Source: Treponema sp. (lineage in GTDB: Bacteria; Spirochaetota; Spirochaetia; Treponematales; Treponemataceae). Taken from it: 38,275 nucleotides of DNA. Both the position numbers and the translations under genes were made by a program. Below the pieces are notes generated by a model. It was not told the DNA's origin, did not search any database, and saw only the letters and a program-made list of their open reading frames with translations. This document shows positions 7,723 through 16,659 of the stretch, piece by piece. Each line of letters begins with the position of its first letter. Position 1 is the stretch's first letter. The DNA lies in NCBI GenBank assembly GCA_024690865.1, contig JAILON010000163.1, forward strand, positions 1-38,275, in the 5' to 3' direction.

Positions 7723-7728
7723 TATACT
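7723..7728 (+). promoter_or_regulatory. -10 box placed for a leaderless GH95 transcript
   Basis: TATACT ends 6 nt before the ATG at 7735 (gap GGCGGC) and no Shine-Dalgarno precedes that ATG. No good -35 is visible. Confidence 0.45.
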
Positions 7729-7734
7729 GGCGGC

Positions 7735-10347
7735 ATGGGGTCAAGAATGATTTTCAAACGGCCGCCGGACACGTGGGAGCAGTACCTTCCACTCGGCAAC
7801 GGCAGGCTGGGCGCGATGGTCGGAGCACAGCCCTGCTGCGAGGTTATACAGCTGAACGAGGAGGGCATCTGGTCGGGGGGCCCGCAGGACCGGGTGAACG
7901 ACACGGCCGCAGAAGGGCTGGGCAAAATCCGCGCCCTCATAGCGCAGGGAAAAATTCTTGAGGCACAGGAACATGCGTTCCGCCAGCTGTCGGGCAGGGG
8001 CTTCAACGAGCGCGTCTACCAGACGGCGGGCGAACTGCGGATAGACTTCTATCCGGCGGACGGGGGAGGGATTGAGTTCAGCTTCCCGCCACGGCACGCG
8101 ACCCCGCAGGCATGCCTGGACTCCTACCGCTCGTGCCTGGACCTGGACGACGCGTGCGTCCGCGTGGACTACCGCGATGCGGAAGGCGTTTCGTTTGAGC
8201 GGACGGTCTGGTCCAGCGCGCCGGACGACATGATTTTCATGCGGGCAACTTCCTCCGAAAAAGGGAAACTCAACTTCCGCGCCTACCTGGACCGGGGCAT
8301 CTGGTGCGACGACATCCGGGCGGAGGACGGCTTCATCTTCCTTGAGGACTCGCACGGCATCCCCTTCTGCGCAGGGGCGGGGGCGGTTGCGTCCGACGGC
8401 AGCATGCGGGCGGAAGGCTTCACGCTCTGCGGGGACGGATGCTCCGACATCCTCTTTTTCATCGACATCAGGGCATGGCAGTACATGCGGCACGGCGGAC
8501 ATTATAGAAGGCTATCGCGGGAAGAATACACCAGGTCCGTACAGGAGAACAGCTGGAAGCCCCTGCTCAAGGAGAGGCTTTCGCGGATGGAAGCCCAGAT
8601 ACGGGAAGAAGGCGTTGCCGCCGCATCCGAACGCCTCTTTGCCCGGCACACGGAAGAATACCATTCGTACTGGAACCGGATGGAGCTTTGCATCGGGGAA
8701 GACGGCAGGACGGGCGGGCCTGATGGCGGCACAGCAGACGGCACGACGGGCGGGCCTGATGACGGCACAGAAGACAGTGACGCGAGAAGCCTTGATGGCG
8801 GCAGGACGGATGATACGGCCCGGGAAGAGGCAGTCCCGGCCCGTGCGGGGACCAGTCGGGTGAACGATGCGGGTGACGCGACAGATGGCGCAGGCAGCCC
8901 TGATGACAGCGATACGGACGCCCCCAGCGTCGCGGAGCTGTTCTCTGCGTTCCGCGAGGACGGCGACCTCCGCTTGGTGAACCTCTACGCAGCCTTCTCC
9001 CGCTACCTGATGATCGCGGGCAGCCGTGAGCCGGGCAGGCTGCCCCTCACCCTGCAGGGCCTGTGGAACTGCTACGTTGACCCGCCCTGGGGCAGCAAGT
9101 ACACGGTGAACATCAATGCCCAGATGAACTACTGGCCGGCCTGCATGGCCGCATTGGAAGAATGCGAGCTGCCCCTGTTCAACCTGCTGGAGCGGACATA
9201 CGAAAACGGGAGGGACACGGCCCGCCGCATGTACGGCTGCCGGGGCTACGTGGTCCACCACAACACCGACTTCTGGGGGGACGCGGCCCCGCAGGACGCA
9301 TGGCTGGCAGGAAGCTACTGGGTACTGGGCGCGGCCTGGCTTGCCACCCACGTGTGGGAGCATTACGAATATGGAAGGGACGAAAAGCTGCTGGAAAAGC
9401 TGTATTACCTGATCCACGAGGCATGCCTTTTCTTCGTCGATTTCCTCACACCGTCGGAGAGCGCCGGACATGCGGAGGACGGCAGGCCATTCCTCGTCAT
9501 AAACCCCTCGGTTTCCCCGGAGAATTCCTACCTGCTGCCGCCCGACAGGCAGAACGGCAGGAAACAAGCCGGGCAAAAAGCCGCCGGGATCGGAACCCTG
9601 TGCGAGGGCTGCCAGATGGACAGCATGATCCTGACGCATCTATTCGACTGCCAGAGGAAGGCAGCAGAGGCCATCAAAGGCTGCGGGGGAACATGCGCCG
9701 ATAGGGACGGCAGGGAATACCCGCCCGCGGACTATGAAGATTTCGCCTTTGTCCGCTCCCACCTGAAGCCCCCCGCAATTGCCTCCGACGGTTCTTTACT
9801 GGAATGGAACTCAGAGTTTGAAGAAGTGGAAAAGGGGCACCGGCACATCAGCCACCTGTACGGCCTTTTTCCAGGCAGAAGCATCACGCCGGAACTTGCC
9901 GCCGCCGCCGAACGGACACTGCGGAAGCGGCTCGCCTTTGGCGGAGGCCACACCGGCTGGAGCCAGGCCTGGATCATAAACTTCTGGGCCGCGCTGGGCA
10001 AAGGCGATGAGGCAGGGGAAGCGGTCAGGAAAATCCTCCTGAATTCGACCCTGCCCAACCTGCTGGACAACCACCCGCCATTCCAGATTGACGGGAACTT
10101 CGGTGCGCTGGCAGGAATCCTACGGATGCTCGTGCAGTGCGAGCTTGACGCGGACGGCACGCCACGAATCCGGCTCCTCCCCGCCCTCCCTTCCGCCCCG
10201 GAATGGCGGTCGGGCACCGTGCGCGGAATCCGCATAAAGGGCGGACAGTCGCTTTCGTTCAGATGGAAGGACGGCAAGCCCTACGACGTGCAGCTGTCGG
10301 ACGCGCCCCAGGGAACGGGCGGGGAAACCGGCCAAATCGACGGATAA
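7735..10347 (+). CDS. Glycoside hydrolase family 95 (alpha-L-fucosidase/galactosidase type)
   Basis: An 870-residue enzyme that would remove terminal L-fucose or L-galactose from glycans by the inverting GH95 mechanism. Family landmarks appear in order: WEQYLPLGNGRLGAMV at the N terminus, LNEEGIWSGGPQDR, VNINAQMNYWPACM (with the NxN pair of the active site), HHNTDFWGDAAPQDAWLAGS, HRHISHLYGLFPG, GGGHTGWSQAW, and FQIDGNFGALAGI carrying the catalytic Asp region. There is no signal peptide, so it is probably cytoplasmic and acts on imported oligosaccharides. Residues about 322-398 are a Gly/Asp/Thr low-complexity insertion with internal DNA repeats where the family normally has a short loop. The stop codon lies within the first unit of a 23 bp repeat array. 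ATG 7747 (MIFKRPP) is an alternative start. Confidence 0.93.
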   Translation: MGSRMIFKRPPDTWEQYLPLGNGRLGAMVGAQPCCEVIQLNEEGIWSGGPQDRVNDTAAEGLGKIRALIAQGKILEAQEHAFRQLSGRGFNERVYQTAGELRIDFYPADGGGIEFSFPPRHATPQACLDSYRSCLDLDDACVRVDYRDAEGVSFERTVWSSAPDDMIFMRATSSEKGKLNFRAYLDRGIWCDDIRAEDGFIFLEDSHGIPFCAGAGAVASDGSMRAEGFTLCGDGCSDILFFIDIRAWQYMRHGGHYRRLSREEYTRSVQENSWKPLLKERLSRMEAQIREEGVAAASERLFARHTEEYHSYWNRMELCIGEDGRTGGPDGGTADGTTGGPDDGTEDSDARSLDGGRTDDTAREEAVPARAGTSRVNDAGDATDGAGSPDDSDTDAPSVAELFSAFREDGDLRLVNLYAAFSRYLMIAGSREPGRLPLTLQGLWNCYVDPPWGSKYTVNINAQMNYWPACMAALEECELPLFNLLERTYENGRDTARRMYGCRGYVVHHNTDFWGDAAPQDAWLAGSYWVLGAAWLATHVWEHYEYGRDEKLLEKLYYLIHEACLFFVDFLTPSESAGHAEDGRPFLVINPSVSPENSYLLPPDRQNGRKQAGQKAAGIGTLCEGCQMDSMILTHLFDCQRKAAEAIKGCGGTCADRDGREYPPADYEDFAFVRSHLKPPAIASDGSLLEWNSEFEEVEKGHRHISHLYGLFPGRSITPELAAAAERTLRKRLAFGGGHTGWSQAWIINFWAALGKGDEAGEAVRKILLNSTLPNLLDNHPPFQIDGNFGALAGILRMLVQCELDADGTPRIRLLPALPSAPEWRSGTVRGIRIKGGQSLSFRWKDGKPYDVQLSDAPQGTGGETGQIDG
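8699..8930 (+). repeat. Repetitive low-complexity insertion inside the GH95 gene
   Basis: An in-frame Gly/Asp/Thr-coding stretch. The block GACGGGCGGGCCTGATG and flanking bases recur about 36 bp apart (near 8708 and 8744), followed by degenerate copies. The flanking protein aligns with the usual GH95 core without it. Confidence 0.65.
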
Positions 10348-10460
10348 AAACTGGCCGAATCAACGGATAAAAACCGGCCAAATCAACGGATAAAAACTAG
10401 CCGAATCAACGGATAAAAACCGGCCGAATCAACGGATAAAAACCGGCCGAATCAACGGAT
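10325..10460. repeat. Tandem array, 23 bp period, five full units plus flanking partials
   Basis: CGGATAAAAA recurs at 10341, 10364, 10387, 10410 and 10433 (exact 23 bp steps), then CGGATTGAAC at 10456 breaks it. Each unit holds a CCGGCC-type dyad. The TAA of the GH95 gene (10345-10347) is in the first unit. There are no spacers. Confidence 0.92.
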
Positions 10461-10523
10461 TGAACTTGTAAAAGTCCGTAAAATCAAGTAGAATTCAGCC
10501 TACGGAGGACATTGGCAGGTATC

Positions 10524-11798
10524 ATGAAAGAGTACTTACCGCGAATTGCAGATGCGGTTCTCGCAGATCATTTGGAGTCCAAAGGTGCCGTCTTGGTGCA
10601 AGGTCCGAAATGGTGCGGGAAAACCACCACAGCCAAACACATCGCCGCCAGCATACTTGAGATGGACCATCCTGACCTTACGGAACAATATCAGGAGCTT
10701 GCGCGGATAAAGCCCTCAAGCCTGCTGGAAGGAGCCGTCCCAAGGCTCATAGATGAATGGCAGATTGCCCCGAACCTATGGAACACCGTGCGCCATGAGG
10801 TGGACAAACGGGATGAGTTCGGCCAGTTCATCCTGACAGGATCAGCGGTGCCCCCGCAGCTCGAAGAGAGAACGACCCACACGGGCACAGGCAGGATCGT
10901 ACGGATGACCATGAGGACCATGAGCCTGTATGAATCAAGGGATTCCAACGGGGAGGTCTCGCTGGAAGGCCTTTTCAGGCAGGATGAGGTAGCGGGAAGC
11001 GACAACCACGACATCGACTCCATAGCCTTCCTTATATGCAGGGGCGGCTGGCCCAAGGCAATCGGACAAAAGCCCAAAGTAGCCTTGAAGCAGGCCTATG
11101 ATTATGTTAGTGCCGTGACTTCGGATGATATATCACGGGTGGACGGGGTAAGGCGGGAACCTGTTCGGACAGAAAGGCTTTTGCGCTCCTATGCCCGCAA
11201 CATCGCCGGACAGGTCCCACTGACAACAATCAAGGACGATCTGAGCGTAAACGAGGCCGACTCTTTCAACATCGAGACCGTCGCGCAGTATATAAACGCC
11301 TTGGAGCGGATATTCGTCATAGAGGATGCCCCCGCATGGAACCCGAACCTCCGCTCAAAGACCGCCATACGGACATCGGACACAAGATATTTTGTTGACC
11401 CGTCCATAGCGGCCGCCTCGCTCGGCATAGGCCCGGACGACCTGGTGGCCAACCTGAACACAATGGGCTTCCTCTTTGAGAACCTGTGCGTCCGCGACCT
11501 CAGGATTTATGCGGGGCGGATTGGGGGCAAGGTGTACCACTTCAGGGACAAGGCGGGGCTTGAGTGCGATGCGGTTGTCCATTTGCGTAACGGTGAGTAC
11601 GGGCTGGTAGAGGTGAAACTCGGGGGCGACAAGCTCATTGCCGAGGGGGCTGCCAGCCTTCTGAAGCTGGCAGACAAGATTGACACGGACAGGATGAAAA
11701 AGCCTGCTTTCATGATGGTTCTCTGTGGCGTGGCTCCCTATGCGTACAAGCGCGGGGACGGTGTCATCATCGTCCCCGTATCTTGCCTGAAGGATTAA
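10524..11798 (+). CDS. AAA-type ATP-binding protein with DUF4143 domain
   Basis: 424 residues. The P-loop GPKWCGKTT lies at residues 27-35, a Walker B-like RLIDEWQ at about 76-82, and LTGSAVPP matches sensor 1. The C-terminal half is DUF4143, ending in CDAVVHLRNGEYGLVEVKLG, which has the D...E-x-K layout of a PD-(D/E)XK nuclease-like fold. The biological role is poorly known; these ATPases are common, patchily distributed and often in multiple copies. The ATG at 10524 gives the usual family start (MKEYLPRIAD); a TTG 12 nt earlier lies only 3 nt from GGAGG and seems too close. It is a solitary gene between a repeat array and a convergent gene. Confidence 0.85.
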   Translation: MKEYLPRIADAVLADHLESKGAVLVQGPKWCGKTTTAKHIAASILEMDHPDLTEQYQELARIKPSSLLEGAVPRLIDEWQIAPNLWNTVRHEVDKRDEFGQFILTGSAVPPQLEERTTHTGTGRIVRMTMRTMSLYESRDSNGEVSLEGLFRQDEVAGSDNHDIDSIAFLICRGGWPKAIGQKPKVALKQAYDYVSAVTSDDISRVDGVRREPVRTERLLRSYARNIAGQVPLTTIKDDLSVNEADSFNIETVAQYINALERIFVIEDAPAWNPNLRSKTAIRTSDTRYFVDPSIAAASLGIGPDDLVANLNTMGFLFENLCVRDLRIYAGRIGGKVYHFRDKAGLECDAVVHLRNGEYGLVEVKLGGDKLIAEGAASLLKLADKIDTDRMKKPAFMMVLCGVAPYAYKRGDGVIIVPVSCLKD

Positions 11799-11817
11799 GG
11801 GCACCACAAGAGCTTCC

Positions 11818-13614
11818 CTAGAAACCGGTCCGTATGTTCCCCACCGTGGTCACCGTGGAGCTGACCGTCGTGCTGCCGACCGCCGTGCCTCCGGAATGCC
11901 CCGGAAGGCTGCCGGGCAGGTAGAGGGAGTTGAACGCGGATCCTCCCGAAAGGCTTCCGCCTGTGTAAAGCGTGCAGCTCCCGTCAGACAAAGCGGGCGA
12001 CGAGAGTATCATAAGGTCCCCCGGCCCGTTGACCGTCGCGGAGCTGGACGGAACCGTGTATGCAAACAGAACGTTGCCGCCGGAATCCTTTATGACAAAG
12101 GGGCTGCCCGCGCTGTAATAGCCGGAGGAAACCACGAGGGTATTCTGCGTGCAGTATGATGCGGCCGGGGCCGTGTAATTGGAAGTTCCCAAGCCCACCA
12201 GCAGGCCTCCCGTCACGGCAAAGGTGTTGGAGTCGCAATCAAAGGCGCACTCCGGGGTCCTGGTCCCGATCGCCACGACGCTTCCCCCGTTCACGGTGAT
12301 GGTTCCGTTGGAATCCAAGGCATCGTTCACCGACGAGCGGACGTATATGCTGCCGCCGTTTATCACCAGCCGGCCCCCGGATGCGCTCACGTTCAGGCAG
12401 TCGTCCGTCGAATTTACCGTGATGTTCCCGCCGTTTATCGTAAGGCCCGCCTTGCCTTCTATTCCCTCGGGACTGCAGCTGGCCGTGCTTGTTTCATAAG
12501 GCGTACACGTCGTGGTTATGTTAATCGTGCCCCCGTTTATCTCCACATAGGGGTTCGGGTCGTCGCCCGTATCGCTGCTAGCGGCATCCTCGTCTATGTC
12601 CCAGCCGGCCGAGATGCCCTTGCTCTGCGTGTTGCTCGTAATGCTCCCGCCGTATATCACGACGTAGCCCAGGCCGGCACCTTCGGAGCTTTCGTCGCCG
12701 TCAACCTTTATGCCTTTGGTTTCGTCATCCTGCGTCGTGCCGTTTCCAGCAAGGACCACCGAGCCGTCCCACATCAAAAAGCCGTTCGCGGCCCCCATGC
12801 AGCTTTTCCCCACCGACGTCACGTCCACCGTCCCACCTATGACCGAAAGCATGCCCTTGGAATAAATGCCGCTCTTGTAGCCCGCGCCCGCGACCCTGAG
12901 GGTTCCGCTGCCGGAAAGAACCATGTCCTTTGTCGTATGGATTCCGCCTTTCTGGTCAAAGTCACCGTAGTCCTCGCCGGAAGTGAAATTCCTTCCGTCC
13001 GTGAAGCTGTTCGTGCTGCCGCTGTCCGTCACTATGTATGCAGTTCCTTTCTTGAGCAGCATAGCCGGTGTCACCGTGCTGCTTATGGACGCACCCGCAA
13101 GCTCCACGATGTAGTCCGCCTCGCTGCTTTTTATATAGAACATTCCGTTCGTAAGCGTCCCTGAAAGCCTGTAGGTTATGACCTCGGGACTTGTGGACGT
13201 TACCGTAATTACGCTGGTCGAGCCGGAAGCGACGCTTTCGGTTGTGGACTCCACGGTGACCTGCCCCGTAAGACTGCCCGGAATGCTGGCCGTCTTTGAC
13301 GTCAAGTCAACAGGCACCGTATAGCTGGAAGCCGGGACGACCGGTGCGGCCAGGCTTGTATGAGTTCCGCTGGAAGTTCCCGTAGCGGTAGCCGCTCCAG
13401 ATGCGCCCCCGCCCGCAGCCCCTGCAGTTCCTCCGGGGGCTCCAGCTCCTCCCGAAGCGCCCGTTGCCCCGCCCGACGTACCTGCGGCACCCCCCGCCGT
13501 ATACGTCAGCTCACTGCCAGCGGAACTGTTGGAAGAAGCCCCTCCGCTTCCGTTGGAACAGGCGGACAGCACGGATGCACCGAGCAGGAAAAACGTCAGA
13601 TTCAAAAACTTCAT
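11818..13614 (-). CDS. Lipoprotein with carbohydrate-binding (Cthe_2159-like) beta-helix
   Basis: 598 residues. The ATG at 13614 follows TGGAGGTCTTT; the ATG four codons upstream lacks spacing. Signal peptide MKFLNLTFFLLGASVLSAC ends in a lipobox, followed by about 80 residues of Gly/Ala/Ser/Thr linker. The body has repeated right-handed beta-helix rungs such as INGGTINITT, INGGNITVNS, INGGSIYVRS and VNGGSVVAIG, typical of the DUF4353/Cthe_2159 family reported to bind acidic polysaccharides and calcium. It ends with another Ser/Thr/Gly stretch. It probably sits on the cell surface or in the periplasm. Only 19 nt separate its stop from that of the convergent ATPase gene. Confidence 0.85.
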   Translation of the reverse strand: MKFLNLTFFLLGASVLSACSNGSGGASSNSSAGSELTYTAGGAAGTSGGATGASGGAGAPGGTAGAAGGGASGAATATGTSSGTHTSLAAPVVPASSYTVPVDLTSKTASIPGSLTGQVTVESTTESVASGSTSVITVTSTSPEVITYRLSGTLTNGMFYIKSSEADYIVELAGASISSTVTPAMLLKKGTAYIVTDSGSTNSFTDGRNFTSGEDYGDFDQKGGIHTTKDMVLSGSGTLRVAGAGYKSGIYSKGMLSVIGGTVDVTSVGKSCMGAANGFLMWDGSVVLAGNGTTQDDETKGIKVDGDESSEGAGLGYVVIYGGSITSNTQSKGISAGWDIDEDAASSDTGDDPNPYVEINGGTINITTTCTPYETSTASCSPEGIEGKAGLTINGGNITVNSTDDCLNVSASGGRLVINGGSIYVRSSVNDALDSNGTITVNGGSVVAIGTRTPECAFDCDSNTFAVTGGLLVGLGTSNYTAPAASYCTQNTLVVSSGYYSAGSPFVIKDSGGNVLFAYTVPSSSATVNGPGDLMILSSPALSDGSCTLYTGGSLSGGSAFNSLYLPGSLPGHSGGTAVGSTTVSSTVTTVGNIRTGF

Positions 13615-13652
13615 AAAGACCTCCATAATGAGTAAAAAGCTACGGCAACAGC

Positions 13653-13668
13653 TTTGTTACTTAACAAA
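13653..13668. promoter_or_regulatory. Possible operator upstream of the carbohydrate-binding lipoprotein
   Basis: TTTGTTA-CT-TAACAAA, a perfect 7 bp dyad with a 2 nt centre, 39 nt before the lipoprotein ATG. No clear -35/-10 pair was found with it. Confidence 0.35.
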
Positions 13669-13828
13669 CGATTAAAAAAGTGTTTTATAACAACAATAAA
13701 ATTAGCTAAACAGCCTCGCGCGACAGTTTCAAAACTCTGTTTCAAATTGCAGCCCGCCCAGTTCCTTTTGATACCCGCCCGGGACTTTTACAGCCACGTC
13801 CATCTATACTATTTTCCGCAACTTGTTG

Positions 13829-13834
13829 TATAAT
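13829..13834 (+). promoter_or_regulatory. -10 box placed for a leaderless oppF transcript
   Basis: TATAAT ends 6 nt before the ATG at 13841 (gap GGACTT). No Shine-Dalgarno is present; the -35 is not recognisable. Confidence 0.5.
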
Positions 13835-13840
13835 GGACTT

Positions 13841-14914
13841 ATGACCACTCCGACTGCCAAAAGCGCGACGCCCCAGCCCCTCCTCCAAGTCAGCCACCTC
13901 AAGACCTACTTCGACAAGGGACGCTTCCATGCGGTGGACGACATCAGCTTCGACATCTACAAGGGAGAGGTCTTCGGCCTGGTCGGAGAGTCCGGCTGCG
14001 GCAAGACGACGACGGGCCGGTCGATAATCGGCCTGTACGACATAACGGGGGGAAGCGTCAGCTTTGACGGCAGGCTGTTCAGGGCGGGAACGCTGGACTA
14101 CCGGAAGGCCATCCGGGCGGCACGGGCAGAATACAAGCACGGGGCCATCTCCAGACAGGAGCTTGACCGGGCAATCCGCGAGAACACGGAGAAAATCCGC
14201 ACGGCGGAATCGCTCCGCCGCGAAGGGAAATTCGAAACAAAGATGCAGATGATCTACCAGGACCCCGTTTCGTCGCTGGATCCCCGCATGACCGTCCGCG
14301 AGATAGTCGGGGAGGGGCTGAGGATACGGGGAGTAAGGGACGAGCGGCAGATCGGCATGGCCGTCGCCAAGGCCCTGGTCCGCGTGGGCCTTTTGAGCGA
14401 ATACGCCGACCGCTACCCCCATGAGTTTTCCGGCGGCCAGCGGCAGAGGATTGGAATAGCCCGCGCAATCATCATGGATCCCTCGCTCATCATAGCCGAC
14501 GAGCCTATTTCCGCGCTGGACGTGTCCATCAAGGCGCAGGTAATAAACCTGCTGAACGAACTGCGCCGCGACCTGGGACTGACCGTCCTCTTCATAGCCC
14601 ACGACCTTTCCGTCGTCAAATACTTCTGCGACCGGATTGCCGTCATGTACCGGGGAAAAATCGTGGAGCTGGCCCCGTCCGGGGAACTGTTCGCCCATCC
14701 CCTGCACCCCTACACCCGCTCGCTGCTTTCCGCCGTTCCCCTGCCCGACCCGCATTACGAGCGCACGCGGAAGCGGACTGCCTACAAACCGGACGAGGCG
14801 CACGACTACAGCAAGGAGCAGTCCCTGATGCGACAGCTTGCCCCCTCGCACTACGTCTGCTGCAACGGGGCGGAGGCTTCTCTGTATAAGAAAGAACTGG
14901 AGGCGGAAGAATGA
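13841..14914 (+). CDS. oppF: Oligopeptide/dipeptide ABC transporter ATP-binding protein (OppF/DppF type)
   Basis: 357 residues; energises peptide import. Walker A GESGCGKT (residues 50-56), Q-loop [12 protein letters not shown] (Gln140), signature [14 protein letters not shown] (196-209), Walker [13 protein letters not shown] (216-227) and the Opp/Dpp C-terminal extension [15 protein letters not shown] are all present. Residues about 80-132 form a charged insertion between Walker A and the Q-loop, as in some spirochaete and clostridial OppF proteins. The partner genes (permeases, OppD, binding protein) are not adjacent: the upstream gene is on the other strand and downstream are unrelated genes, so the ATPase is either shared or moved. 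The start follows a TATAAT box by 6 nt; an upstream TTG is less likely. Confidence 0.9.
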   Translation: MTTPTAKSATPQPLLQVSHLKTYFDKGRFHAVDDISFDIYKGEVFGLVGESGCGKTTTGRSIIGLYDITGGSVSFDGRLFRAGTLDYRKAIRAARAEYKHGAISRQELDRAIRENTEKIRTAESLRREGKFETKMQMIYQDPVSSLDPRMTVREIVGEGLRIRGVRDERQIGMAVAKALVRVGLLSEYADRYPHEFSGGQRQRIGIARAIIMDPSLIIADEPISALDVSIKAQVINLLNELRRDLGLTVLFIAHDLSVVKYFCDRIAVMYRGKIVELAPSGELFAHPLHPYTRSLLSAVPLPDPHYERTRKRTAYKPDEAHDYSKEQSLMRQLAPSHYVCCNGAEASLYKKELEAEE

Positions 14915-14988
14915 CGGCACGGATTTGCGGCCCCTGGGCGGAGGCCGCACGCTATACGAAGGAACTGGAGGCAGGGTCCCAAAAATGA
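14911..14988 (+). CDS. Possible 25-residue coupled ORF, diverged copy of the oppF 3' end
   Basis: An ATG overlaps the oppF stop (ATGA at 14911) and the TGA overlaps the next gene's ATG (ATGA at 14985), with GGAGG 7 nt before the start. The peptide ([17 protein letters not shown] at its end) resembles the oppF C terminus ([15 protein letters not shown]), and the DNA shows matching blocks at a constant 68 bp offset (GCGGAGGC at 14870 and 14938; GAACTGGAGGC at 14894 and 14962). It may simply be a duplication remnant that relays ribosomes to the next gene. Confidence 0.35.
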   Translation: MTARICGPWAEAARYTKELEAGSQK

Positions 14989-15398
14989 AGCGTTCCTTCC
15001 GCTGGAAATTCCTCCTGCTCCTTTCGGCCTTCCTCGTAGCCCTCGCCGCCATGCGCTGGGAAAGTTCCTCCCATGCGGCAGCAGGAGACCCCCTCCCTGC
15101 CGGGCGGGTCTGGAGCGACGGTTTCTTCGTTTCCGCCGCCCTTTTCGCCTCCATCGGAATCATGTCGCTCGTGTCCTCATGGGGCGGGTTCGACACGATG
15201 AAATACGGGGCAAGCTTCCTCGCAGCCCGCTTCACCCGCAGGGACAGCGAATACAAAAGCTACTTCGACTACGTCCGCGCAAAGGCCCAAGAGCGGGAGG
15301 AGCGGAAGGACCGGGGAAGCGGCCTGCACGCCCTCGACTTCATGATAGCAGGCATGCTGATGCTCGCCCTTTCCATCATCTCAATGCTTGCCCAATAG
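14985..15398 (+). CDS. Small membrane protein, DUF3899-like
   Basis: 137 residues with three hydrophobic segments (about 8-22, 42-62 and 118-136). Between the second and third is SWGGFDTMKYGASFLAARF followed by a charged stretch with YFDYVRAKAQEREER, which resembles DUF3899 (a GGFD turn followed by a Tyr-rich basic region). Function unknown. The ATG overlaps the stop of the small ORF before it, so it is probably in the oppF transcript. The pyrB promoter begins inside its last codons. Confidence 0.7.
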   Translation: MKRSFRWKFLLLLSAFLVALAAMRWESSSHAAAGDPLPAGRVWSDGFFVSAALFASIGIMSLVSSWGGFDTMKYGASFLAARFTRRDSEYKSYFDYVRAKAQEREERKDRGSGLHALDFMIAGMLMLALSIISMLAQ

Positions 15399-15416
15399 CC
15401 GGCATTGCGGTATAAT
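15388..15416 (+). promoter_or_regulatory. pyrB promoter
   Basis: TTGCCC (15388-15393), exactly 17 nt, TATAAT (15411-15416). It overlaps the end of the upstream membrane-protein gene and gives a leader of about 48 nt. No attenuator-like structure was seen in that leader. Confidence 0.7.
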
Positions 15417-15470
15417 GAGCCGAATATCGAATACTATAGAAGAAAATCTGCTGCTAAGGAAGGTGTAAAA

Positions 15471-16400
15471 GTGGGCGTTCTTAAAGGTAGGCACGTCATA
15501 GAGCCGAGCGACCTGAGCGTAGGCGAGATTGAGGAAATCTGCTCGCTCGCCGAGAAAATAATTGTTGACCCAGTCTCTTTTCAAGACGTGTGCCGCGGGA
15601 AAATCCTCGCGACACTTTTTTTTGAGCCAAGCACGAGGACCCGCCTGTCGTTCGAGGCCGCCATGCTGCATCTGGGCGGTACGGTGGAAGGCTTTGCCGA
15701 CGCGAGCTACACCTCGGCGACCAAGGGCGAGACGCTCGCCGACACAATCCGCGTCGTCAGTTCCTACGTCGATGTCATTGCGATGCGCAGTCCCAAGGAA
15801 GGCGCCGCCCTGCTCGCGTCCAAGTACAGCGAGGTCCCCATCATCAACGCGGGCGACGGCGGCCACTACCACCCCACCCAGACCTTGACCGACCTGATGA
15901 CCATCAGGATGCTGCGCGGCGGATTCGAGAACCACACGGTCTGCTTCTGCGGCGACCTCAAGTTCGGCCGCACCGTCCACTCGCTCGCCCAGGCGATGAG
16001 CCGCTACAAGGGCAACAGATTCATCTTCGTCAGCCCCAAGGAGCTCCGCGCCCCGGAATACATCACCAAGGACATACTTGAGCCCGTCGGAATCAAGTAC
16101 ACGGAGGTGGAACGGCTTGAGGACGCGATAGGCGAGGCGGACATACTCTACATGACCCGCGTCCAAAAGGAGCGCTTCTTCAACGAGCAGGACTACATCC
16201 GCCTCAAGGACAGCTACATCCTGGACACCGAAAAGATGAAGCTGGCCCGCAAGGACATGATCGTCCTACACCCCCTTCCCCGCGTCAACGAGATTGCCCC
16301 CGAGGTGGACAACGACCCCCGCGCCGCCTACTTCAAGCAGGTGAAGTTCGGCATGTACGCCCGCATGGCCCTCATGTCCAAGCTGACCGGATGTTTATAA
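15471..16400 (+). CDS. pyrB: Aspartate carbamoyltransferase, catalytic subunit
   Basis: First committed step of pyrimidine synthesis: carbamoyl phosphate plus aspartate to carbamoyl aspartate. The 309 residues are the normal catalytic-chain length. The carbamoyl-phosphate loop [13 protein letters not shown], the [14 protein letters not shown] segment, [30 protein letters not shown] and HPLPRVNEI are all present. The GTG at 15471 follows AAGGAAGGTG and gives the standard N terminus; the in-frame TTG at 15405 lies upstream of the promoter and is excluded. No pyrI regulatory subunit gene or other pyr gene adjoins it. Confidence 0.96.
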   Translation: MGVLKGRHVIEPSDLSVGEIEEICSLAEKIIVDPVSFQDVCRGKILATLFFEPSTRTRLSFEAAMLHLGGTVEGFADASYTSATKGETLADTIRVVSSYVDVIAMRSPKEGAALLASKYSEVPIINAGDGGHYHPTQTLTDLMTIRMLRGGFENHTVCFCGDLKFGRTVHSLAQAMSRYKGNRFIFVSPKELRAPEYITKDILEPVGIKYTEVERLEDAIGEADILYMTRVQKERFFNEQDYIRLKDSYILDTEKMKLARKDMIVLHPLPRVNEIAPEVDNDPRAAYFKQVKFGMYARMALMSKLTGCL

Positions 16401-16488
16401 TATTACCATCACCGGGAGGCAACGCTGCATAAAAGATGCTGCTGGGGTGCTTGTCACCCCGGGGATGTTTATAATATTACCATCACCG
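16389..16488. repeat. 26 bp direct repeat, first copy spanning the pyrB stop codon
   Basis: Identical copies at 16389-16414 and 16463-16488 (beginning GGATGTTTATAATATTACC), 74 bp apart. The first contains the last pyrB codons and TAA. The 48 bp between them holds a GGGGTG-CTTGT-CACCCC hairpin (16444-16460). Confidence 0.92.
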
Positions 16489-16496
16489 AAAACAAG

Positions 16497-16533
16497 GCCC
16501 CGGCCCTCGGCAATACGCCCGCCGGGGCTTTTT
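16497..16533 (+). terminator. Intrinsic terminator of pyrB
   Basis: GCCCCGGC (16497-16504) pairs with GCCGGGGC (16521-16528), followed by TTTTT. Confidence 0.85.
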
Positions 16534-16600
16534 GCGTTAAAATGACGCATTTTTCTTAAAATACAGTTAAATATTTCGCAAAAACTATTCGTTTGGGTAG

Positions 16601-16629
16601 GTGACAGGTCCTCAGAATGGCTTTATAAT
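16601..16629 (+). promoter_or_regulatory. Promoter of the 16660 secreted-protein gene
   Basis: GTGACA (16601-16606), 17 nt, TATAAT (16624-16629): one mismatch from full consensus. Leader about 24 nt with AAGGAGG. Confidence 0.75.
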
Positions 16630-16659
16630 TGCCTCATAATTTTTAAGGAGGTCATTTAA

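Noticed and set aside
13742..15256. 504-residue minus-strand frame
   Set aside because: Antisense to the convincing oppF gene and the membrane protein; no motifs.
16389..16488. Insertion sequence with a target duplication at the pyrB end
   Set aside because: The 48 bp between the copies has no transposase or terminal inverted repeats, and 26 bp is too long for a typical target duplication.
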